Part shown: positions 27,725 to 32,312 of the stretch, piece after piece | Layout of the letters: each line of letters starts with the position of its first letter | Numbering within the stretch: the stretch's first letter is position 1 | DNA from: an uncultured Pseudomonadota bacterium | GTDB taxonomy: Bacteria; Pseudomonadota; Gammaproteobacteria; Methylococcales; Methylomonadaceae | Reading direction: 5' to 3' | DNA: 32,312 bases | NCBI GenBank assembly: GCA_903902945.1 | Contig: CAIUWU010000223.1 | Location: 1-32,312 of the forward strand | Notes under the pieces: model-generated | What the model was told of the DNA's origin: nothing | Database searches by the model: none | What the model saw: only the letters and a program-made list of their open reading frames with translations | Position numbers and translations under genes: made by a program

Positions 27725-28921
27725 ATGAAACTTAATCCAACTTTGTTTAAAAGCGGTCTGATACCGTTATTAGTTTTGATAAACGCCGGAACCTGCTGGG
27801 CGGCTGCCAGTCTGAGTCCTAGTAGTCAATCCATTACCGGAGTAGCCGGAAGTACAGTGACCTCAAAAACAATCACAGGAACCGGATTTACTGGCGCTAT
27901 TACATACACAGTTGCGACCGCTTTGCCAAATGGCCTGTCGATAAACAACAGCACAGGCGTTATCAGCGGCATACCCTCTATTGCACAAAAATCAACGAGC
28001 TACACAATAGCAGCAAGTGATGGAACAGCGACTGCAAGCACAAAAGTCAGTATCGCCGTTAATCCTGCACTGGCCCCCTCCAGCCAATCAATTAACATAG
28101 TTCTTGGCAATTCACTCACCACTACGGCTTTAACCGGAGCCGGTTTTGTCACTGCGCCTAGTTTTTCAGTATCGCCTGGCCTAGTTAACGGTCTGAGCTT
28201 AAACACAGCCACAGGTGTGATTAGTGGTAACCCCGCATCGACTTTAGCAACCACCACTTACACCATCACTGGCTCGGATGGTACTTTTAAAGCCACCGCC
28301 CAAACCAAGATTACCGTCAGCCCGCCGCCCCCCGCTATCTCACCTGCCAGCCAGACTATAGATGGTATCAGCAGAGGCACCACAGTTAATGGCGTTTTTA
28401 CAGGAACCAACGTTAACACCACGCCTTTTAGTGCAAGCAATTTTGGTGGCAGTGTGAGTTACAGTATCACGCCAGCATTACCTGATGGCTTAAGCATTAA
28501 TCCGACTACCGGCGTTATCAGCGGTATCGCCAAAGTACCTAAATTGGCAGCCGGCTATACCATCATCGCGAAAGGCGCTACCAGCGGTAATGCAACCGCT
28601 ACCTTATATCTGAATATTACTGATAATTGCATACCCGAAACTTTAGATTCGGCTAGTGAAGGCAGAAGAGCTTATTTACGGTTGAACTGTCAAAGCTGTC
28701 ATGGCGATAGTGGCTTGGGCGGGATGGGACCCAAAATCATTGGTCAAAATAATGTCGGTGAGCGCGTAACAATAGGCTCTTCGAGTCGTGGCATGCCGGC
28801 TTTCAAAGATTATATTTGTGGTAACGATATTAAAAATATGAACACATATCTCTACAATTTAGAACACGGACCAACCCCACCAAGCTTCAAACACTGGTGG
28901 GAAGCCAACCCAAGCCAATAA
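27725..28921 (+). CDS. Ig-like repeat cytochrome c, probable electron acceptor of the PQQ dehydrogenase
   Basis: A 398-residue secreted protein behind AGAAGG. After the signal peptide (ending about residue 27) come three putative-Ig (He_PIG/cadherin-like) repeats at about 29-113, 117-199 and 203-299, each with the core LPxGLSIN-x(2)-TGVISG (residues 68-82, 153-168, 252-267). A C-terminal single-haem domain follows: CQSCH at 322-326 and probable axial Met357 in SRGMPAF; Cys302 and Cys365 could form a disulfide. The haem domain (EGRRAYLRLNCQSCHGD) resembles the small class I cytochromes XoxG/MxaG that take electrons from methanol dehydrogenase, but those are not normally preceded by Ig-like repeats. 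It is 44 bp downstream of the XoxJ-like gene. The repeats may act as spacer, wall/outer-membrane tether or docking surface (inference). Confidence 0.88.
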   Translation: MKLNPTLFKSGLIPLLVLINAGTCWAAASLSPSSQSITGVAGSTVTSKTITGTGFTGAITYTVATALPNGLSINNSTGVISGIPSIAQKSTSYTIAASDGTATASTKVSIAVNPALAPSSQSINIVLGNSLTTTALTGAGFVTAPSFSVSPGLVNGLSLNTATGVISGNPASTLATTTYTITGSDGTFKATAQTKITVSPPPPAISPASQTIDGISRGTTVNGVFTGTNVNTTPFSASNFGGSVSYSITPALPDGLSINPTTGVISGIAKVPKLAAGYTIIAKGATSGNATATLYLNITDNCIPETLDSASEGRRAYLRLNCQSCHGDSGLGGMGPKIIGQNNVGERVTIGSSSRGMPAFKDYICGNDIKNMNTYLYNLEHGPTPPSFKHWWEANPSQ

Positions 28922-29142
28922 TCAAATAGCACCCAAACACAACGGACTCTTGCGGGCAGATAGGGATCAAGTCATGCCTAATTGGCGAGAACGACGCGAG
29001 CTGCTCAACCAACTGCCACTAGCATTTGATCAATGGTCATATTGAATTCTTCCCGCAAACTCGAATCGTTTTGAACGCTTTTAAAGACTAATAGCAAGCT
29101 ATAATGCCGCCTAATTTTTAGAAGCACATTGCAAACAATCCC

Positions 29143-30096
29143 GTGGTTAACAGAAAAATTCGCATTACCGCCCCCGCCAGACTCCATATGGGCTTTATCG
29201 ATTTAAGCAGCGCTTTGGATCGGCATTTTGGCAGCATCGGTGTCGGACTCAATGAAATCTCGACACAATTGACTCTTTCGGCTGCAGCGCAAACCACCGC
29301 CTGCGGTCCTTGTGCGGAGCGGGCTTTGAAATGTCTGAAGCAGTTATGTCAGCAGTTGCAAGTTTCTGATGCGCTCCAGCTTGAGATTGACAGCGCAATT
29401 CCCGAGCATGTCGGACTGGGTTCCGGCACCCAGTTGTCGCTGGCAATTGGTGTGGCTTTGAGTCATTTTTATGACTTGAAACTTTCGGTACGCGACATCG
29501 CCTGTCTGACCGATCGTGGCGCCCGTTCCGGCATCGGCATCGGCGTTTTCGAACAGGGCGGCTTTGTAGTCGATGGCGGCCGCGGCCCGGCTACCACCAC
29601 ACCACCGTTACTATCACGTATTGCAGTACCTGATGCCTGGCGTTTCATTCTGGTATTCGATACGCGCGGCCAGGGCCTGCATGGCGAACAGGAAATCAGC
29701 GCTTTCAAAGCGTTGCCAGCGTTCCCCAGAAGCAAAGCCGAACAGTTGTGTTATCTGTTGCTGATGCAAGGCTTGCCGGCACTGGCGGAAGCAGACCTCA
29801 AACAATTTGGCGCTGTCATTACTGCCTTGCAGCAGGCTGTTGGCGAACATTTTGCGCCGGTGCAGGGCGGCGTTTTCACCAGCACCGAAGTCGCTGCAGC
29901 GATGCAATGGTTACAGGCTCAGGGTGCAGTAGCAATAGGGCAGACATCATGGGGGCCAACCGGTTTTTGCGCGGTATCCAGTCAGGAAACTGCCGAGAGA
30001 TTGATAGCCGGTTTACAACAACAAGCGTATCCGCATTTGCAGTTTGCCATTACGACCGCCCGTAATCAGGGTGCCCGCATTAGTGTTACTGAATAA
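29143..30096 (+). CDS. Beta-ribofuranosylaminobenzene 5'-phosphate synthase (beta-RFAP synthase)
   Basis: Condenses p-hydroxybenzoate/p-aminobenzoate with PRPP in the first committed step of tetrahydromethanopterin biosynthesis, the C1 carrier for formaldehyde oxidation in methylotrophs and methanogens. The 317-residue protein has GHMP-kinase-like architecture: VRK/IRITAPARLHMGFIDLS at the N-terminus, the glycine-rich PEHVGLGSGTQLSLAIG near residues 86-102, GRGARSGIGIGVFEQGGFVVDGG near 128-150, and EISAFKALP near 188. It begins at GTG 29143 with a weak ribosome site; no better start was seen. The 221 bp upstream (28922-29142) show no gene. Its 3' end overlaps the convergent soxZ by 11 bp. Confidence 0.92.
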   Translation: MVNRKIRITAPARLHMGFIDLSSALDRHFGSIGVGLNEISTQLTLSAAAQTTACGPCAERALKCLKQLCQQLQVSDALQLEIDSAIPEHVGLGSGTQLSLAIGVALSHFYDLKLSVRDIACLTDRGARSGIGIGVFEQGGFVVDGGRGPATTTPPLLSRIAVPDAWRFILVFDTRGQGLHGEQEISAFKALPAFPRSKAEQLCYLLLMQGLPALAEADLKQFGAVITALQQAVGEHFAPVQGGVFTSTEVAAAMQWLQAQGAVAIGQTSWGPTGFCAVSSQETAERLIAGLQQQAYPHLQFAITTARNQGARISVTE

Positions 30097-30394
30097 TATG
30101 TTCCAGGCTGTCATGCTGAAGCTGATTATCCTGCCAGCTGACAGTAATCACATCTCCGGGACGGGTGGTTTTCAAGCGCAGGGTAAAAAACGGATTTCTG
30201 GCAATACTACCCGCCATATCCAGACTGATCACCGGCTCACCATTGCATGAAATCTGCAGTTGCTGAATGAAGTGAGCCGTAATCAGCTGTCCATCGGCAT
30301 CCCGGTTACGGCCATTTTCCATAACATGGCTGATTAGCAGTTTCAGATCGGTGTACTGCGGATAACGCTGACTTCTGAGTTTGATAGTTGCCAT
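30086..30394 (-). CDS. soxZ: Sulfur-carrier partner protein SoxZ
   Basis: Partner of SoxY in the periplasmic thiosulfate-oxidising Sox system. The 102-residue protein starts MATIKLRSQRYPQYTDLKLL and includes MENGRNRDADGQLITAHFIQ and ARNPFFTLRLKTTRPGDVITVSW (a fibronectin-like beta-sandwich), matching SoxZ over its full length. No signal peptide, as usual: it is exported as a complex with Tat-dependent SoxY. It directly abuts soxY (stop 30395-30397, ATG 30394). No soxA, B, C, D or X is present in the window. Its last 11 bp overlap the beta-RFAP synthase gene on the other strand. Confidence 0.92.
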   Translation of the reverse strand: MATIKLRSQRYPQYTDLKLLISHVMENGRNRDADGQLITAHFIQQLQISCNGEPVISLDMAGSIARNPFFTLRLKTTRPGDVITVSWQDNQLQHDSLEHIIQ

Positions 30395-30844
30395 TTAGCC
30401 CGTCCCGCAACCGCCTTTCATGACATTAACCCATTGGCGGGTCTGCCAGTACTGCCCGTCTTGTCTGATAATCACCCAGACCTGACAGCTTTCGGCCATT
30501 TTGATGCGGCTAGTCAGATAGAGCAGGGCATTGGTTTGTAATTCTGCTTGCAAAATCAGCGGGGTGGGGTTTTTTTCGACCAGCACATACAGCCGGTCGA
30601 TATTATCCAGCTCACTGCTGATCAGCATCGGCACACTGGCGCCGTCTTCGGCATTTTCCGGGAGTTGCAGGCTGATCGAGTCGCTGTCAGTCAGTGTCTG
30701 ACCTGCAAACAGTTGTTGGAAAATGGTCTGAAAATCATCGCTGGCAAACAGCGGTCTGGGCCAGACGGCATCGACGACACGGCTGCGGAAAAAACTCAGT
30801 GCAGCCAGCCACTTCAGAAAACGGCGCCTGCTGAGCATCAACAT
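30395..30844 (-). CDS. soxY: Sulfur-carrier protein SoxY
   Basis: Carries sulfur intermediates on a C-terminal swinging-arm cysteine. From ATG 30844 (TTG just before and ATG 30838 are alternatives) it is 149 residues. A Tat-like signal (SRRRFLKWLAALSFF) is followed by the SoxY sandwich and the C-terminal MKGGCGTG arm; the usual end is GGCGG or similar, so one arm residue differs but the Cys is intact. In bacteria lacking a full Sox system, stand-alone SoxYZ have been found beside other sulfur genes; here the neighbours are mtiP and hpt. Gap to mtiP stop is 15 bp, so co-transcription is likely. Confidence 0.88.
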   Translation of the reverse strand: MLMLSRRRFLKWLAALSFFRSRVVDAVWPRPLFASDDFQTIFQQLFAGQTLTDSDSISLQLPENAEDGASVPMLISSELDNIDRLYVLVEKNPTPLILQAELQTNALLYLTSRIKMAESCQVWVIIRQDGQYWQTRQWVNVMKGGCGTG

Positions 30845-30859
30845 CAAACCCCAACTTAA

Positions 30860-31600
30860 TCAGGCGGATAACAACACTGTCTGCGCCAGCAGATTAATGG
30901 CGTTGTGCATTCCCAGTTTCAGATTGGCTTCGATTTCAGCCATGGTAATTTCAGTGCTTTCAAGGCCGGCGCCCCAGTTGGCGACCACAGAAATATTGGC
31001 ATACGCCAGATCCAGTTCTTTCGCCAGTGCGGCTTCCGGCATGCCGGTCATACCGACCAGATCGCAACCGTCATTGGCCAGACGCTTAATTTCGGCAGCG
31101 GTTTCCAGTCTTGGTCCCTGAGTACAGGCATAAGTGCCGGTGCCAACCACATCGATACCGGCAGTTGCCGCGGCGGCAATGATGCGCTGTCTGAGGTGTT
31201 CTGCGTATGGATAGCTGAAATCGATATGCGTCACATGCGCCAGATCATCGGCAAAAAAAGTATGTTCGCGGCCATAGCTGTAATCGATGATTTGATCAGG
31301 AATGGCAATCTGCGCCGGTTTCATGGCACGGGTAATGCCACCAACCGCAGCAACCGCCAGAATTTCAGTGACACCCAAGGCTTTTAAGCCCCAGATATTG
31401 GCGCGGTAGTTGATTTTGTGCGGCGGGATAGTGTGCGGATTACCGTGACGAGCCAGAAAAATCAGTTGCCGACCATCCAGTTCGCCAAACACATAATCAG
31501 CCGATGGCGCACCAAACGGGGTATCGACTGACTGAGTATGGGTAATGGTCAGACGATCGATTGCCGTCAGACCGGTACCACCAATAATTGCGAGCGTCAT
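30860..31600 (-). CDS. mtiP: S-methyl-5'-thioinosine phosphorylase (MTAP/PNP family)
   Basis: Phosphorolysis of 5'-methylthioinosine to hypoxanthine and 5-methylthioribose 1-phosphate, in methionine salvage and polyamine by-product disposal. The 246-residue protein has the MTAP-family motifs GGTGLTAI (residues 7-14), FLARHGNPHTIPPHKINYRAN (phosphate and substrate binding, near 49-68), YACTQGPRLET near 158, and LVGMTGMPEAALAKEL near 181. MTIP rather than MTAP is chosen from length (Pseudomonas PA3004 about 245) and because the upstream gene is a hypoxanthine phosphoribosyltransferase; plain MTAP activity cannot be excluded from sequence. The ATG overlaps the hpt stop by 4 bp. Confidence 0.85.
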   Translation of the reverse strand: MTLAIIGGTGLTAIDRLTITHTQSVDTPFGAPSADYVFGELDGRQLIFLARHGNPHTIPPHKINYRANIWGLKALGVTEILAVAAVGGITRAMKPAQIAIPDQIIDYSYGREHTFFADDLAHVTHIDFSYPYAEHLRQRIIAAAATAGIDVVGTGTYACTQGPRLETAAEIKRLANDGCDLVGMTGMPEAALAKELDLAYANISVVANWGAGLESTEITMAEIEANLKLGMHNAINLLAQTVLLSA

Positions 31601-32142
31601 AACACGTCCTTGCAGGCAAAAATGCCATTAGCGTTTCTAAGATAGGCTTTGTAATCAAGACCAAAGCCGAATAAGTAATGATTAGCGACCTGTAAACCGA
31701 CGAAATCGGCCTGCAGCGGTTTGTCATATCCCAGTTGTTTATCCAGCAATACCGCCGAATACACCGCAGCTGCACCTTGTGATTTACACCAGTCGATGAT
31801 CGCCGCCAGAGTAAAGCCTTCGTCGAGAATATCATCGACAATCAGAATGTTACGACCGGCAAGTGGTGTCGAAGGCTTGAACAACCATTGAATCTCACTG
31901 CCGGACGTCTGGTTGCGATAGCGGCTGGCCTGAATACTGTCCAGCGTCAGTGGAAACGTCAGCCGGGTCAGCAATTGTCCGGCGGTAATGATGCCGCCAT
32001 TGATGACACATAACAGCAGCGGATTTTGCTCGGCCAGTTGCTGGTTGATGGCGGCGGCCATGTTATCCAGTGCCGCTTCGACTTCGGACTGCGTGTACAG
32101 ACAAATAGCGTTTTCTTGGATAGTACGGATTTCTTCAAGCAT
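31597..32142 (-). CDS. hpt: Hypoxanthine(-guanine) phosphoribosyltransferase
   Basis: Converts hypoxanthine (and guanine) with PRPP to IMP/GMP. The 181-residue enzyme has a hood region at the N-terminus, LLCVINGGIITAGQLLTRL near 41-59, the PRPP-binding ILIVDDILDEGFTLAAI near 98-114, and DFVGLQVANHYLFGFGLDY near the C-terminus (purine-contacting region). The 4-bp ATGA overlap with mtiP couples it to the enzyme that makes hypoxanthine, a sensible salvage pair. It begins just 1 bp after the stop codon of the upstream partial gene, so the three are very likely one operon. Confidence 0.93.
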   Translation of the reverse strand: MLEEIRTIQENAICLYTQSEVEAALDNMAAAINQQLAEQNPLLLCVINGGIITAGQLLTRLTFPLTLDSIQASRYRNQTSGSEIQWLFKPSTPLAGRNILIVDDILDEGFTLAAIIDWCKSQGAAAVYSAVLLDKQLGYDKPLQADFVGLQVANHYLFGFGLDYKAYLRNANGIFACKDVL

Positions 32143-32143
32143 A

Positions 32144-32312
32144 TCAGGCGGTCAGTTGGCTAAGTTGTTTGGAAACGCTTTGCCATCTGCTCAGCGTCGC
32201 TAACTGGGCCAGCTCAAACTGCGGCCGGCCTATCATTGCATTCAGATGCCTTTGTCTGGCGGCATTGGGCGCAAAGCGCACACCATCCAGTACCTGTTCG
32301 GCGGCAGCGGGA
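32144..32312 (-). CDS. nagZ: C-terminal end of a probable beta-N-acetylhexosaminidase (NagZ)
   Basis: Only the last 55 residues are inside the window, ending ...WQSVSKQLSQLTA at TGA 32146-32144. The pattern RQRHLNAMIGRP followed by ELAQLATLSRWQ resembles the short helical tail of NagZ enzymes, which hydrolyse N-acetylglucosamine from anhydromuropeptides in peptidoglycan recycling. Support from context: in Pseudomonas nagZ lies beside the mtiP homologue. The catalytic region is outside the window, so this is a moderate-confidence call. The frame is open to the edge, and the hpt ATG follows 1 bp after the stop. Confidence 0.55.
   Translation of the reverse strand, partial: PAAAEQVLDGVRFAPNAARQRHLNAMIGRPQFELAQLATLSRWQSVSKQLSQLTA

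Noticed and set aside
28922-29142. Intergenic space before beta-RFAP synthase examined for a gene or RNA
   Set aside because: No ribosome site with a coding frame, strong hairpin or repeat found.
30905-31387. 160-codon plus-strand frame antisense to mtiP
   Set aside because: It is a shadow of a firmly identified gene and looks like no known family.
1-32312. tRNA, rRNA, CRISPR array, phage genes or plasmid origin
   Set aside because: No cloverleaf-like T-loop motif, regular spacer-repeat pattern or replication/phage gene seen in reading; none could be supported.

Overview
The window looks like chromosome of a gammaproteobacterial methanotroph or a close methylotrophic relative (Methylococcales-like). 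I infer this from gene content, not from any search: a lanthanide-type PQQ alcohol dehydrogenase with a XoxJ-like partner, beta-RFAP synthase (committed step to tetrahydromethanopterin), the pgl/zwf pair of the oxidative pentose phosphate route, pntAB, pta-ackA, a stand-alone soxYZ, and S-methyl-5'-thioinosine phosphorylase with a purine phosphoribosyltransferase. Most genes have balanced base composition; about 21.0-24.9 kb is visibly AT-rich and carries IS debris.

Layout. 1-4741 (minus): mutS, then zwf behind its own probable promoter, then pgl cut by the window edge. 5224-6399 (plus): class I aminotransferase. 6453-9675: a DNA-repair cluster of an iron-sulfur (PhrB-type) photolyase, a DUF2256 mini-protein and, divergently, a DnaQ-like exonuclease fused to a GIY-YIG nuclease. 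9855-18895 (minus): dCMP deaminase, a zinc-type TonB-dependent receptor with two Zur-like operators, ackA, pta, a strong terminator, pntB and pntA. 19044-20625 (plus): an archaeal-type nucleotidyltransferase overlapping a HAD phosphatase gene.

20.6-24.9 kb is an accessory patch: a decayed IS3-family orfA, an outer-membrane beta-barrel gene broken by a -1 frameshift, a pentameric ligand-gated ion channel homologue, an internally deleted IS630-type element with recognisable inverted repeats, and an orphan Rap1a/Tai-like immunity protein.

24.9-28.9 kb (plus) holds the most interesting unit: a three-gene cassette encoding a divergent XoxF-like PQQ dehydrogenase (lanthanide Asp kept, but a metal-ligand Asn replaced by Gln and the active-site Arg by Lys), a XoxJ/MxaJ-like periplasmic binding protein, and a cytochrome c whose C-terminal haem domain follows three putative-Ig (He_PIG-like) repeats. 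Together they would form a periplasmic alcohol-oxidising module with its own, structurally unusual electron acceptor.

29.1-32.3 kb: beta-RFAP synthase (plus) converging with a minus-strand group nagZ-like, hpt, mtiP, soxY, soxZ. MtiP releases hypoxanthine that Hpt can recycle. I saw no rRNA, tRNA or CRISPR array.
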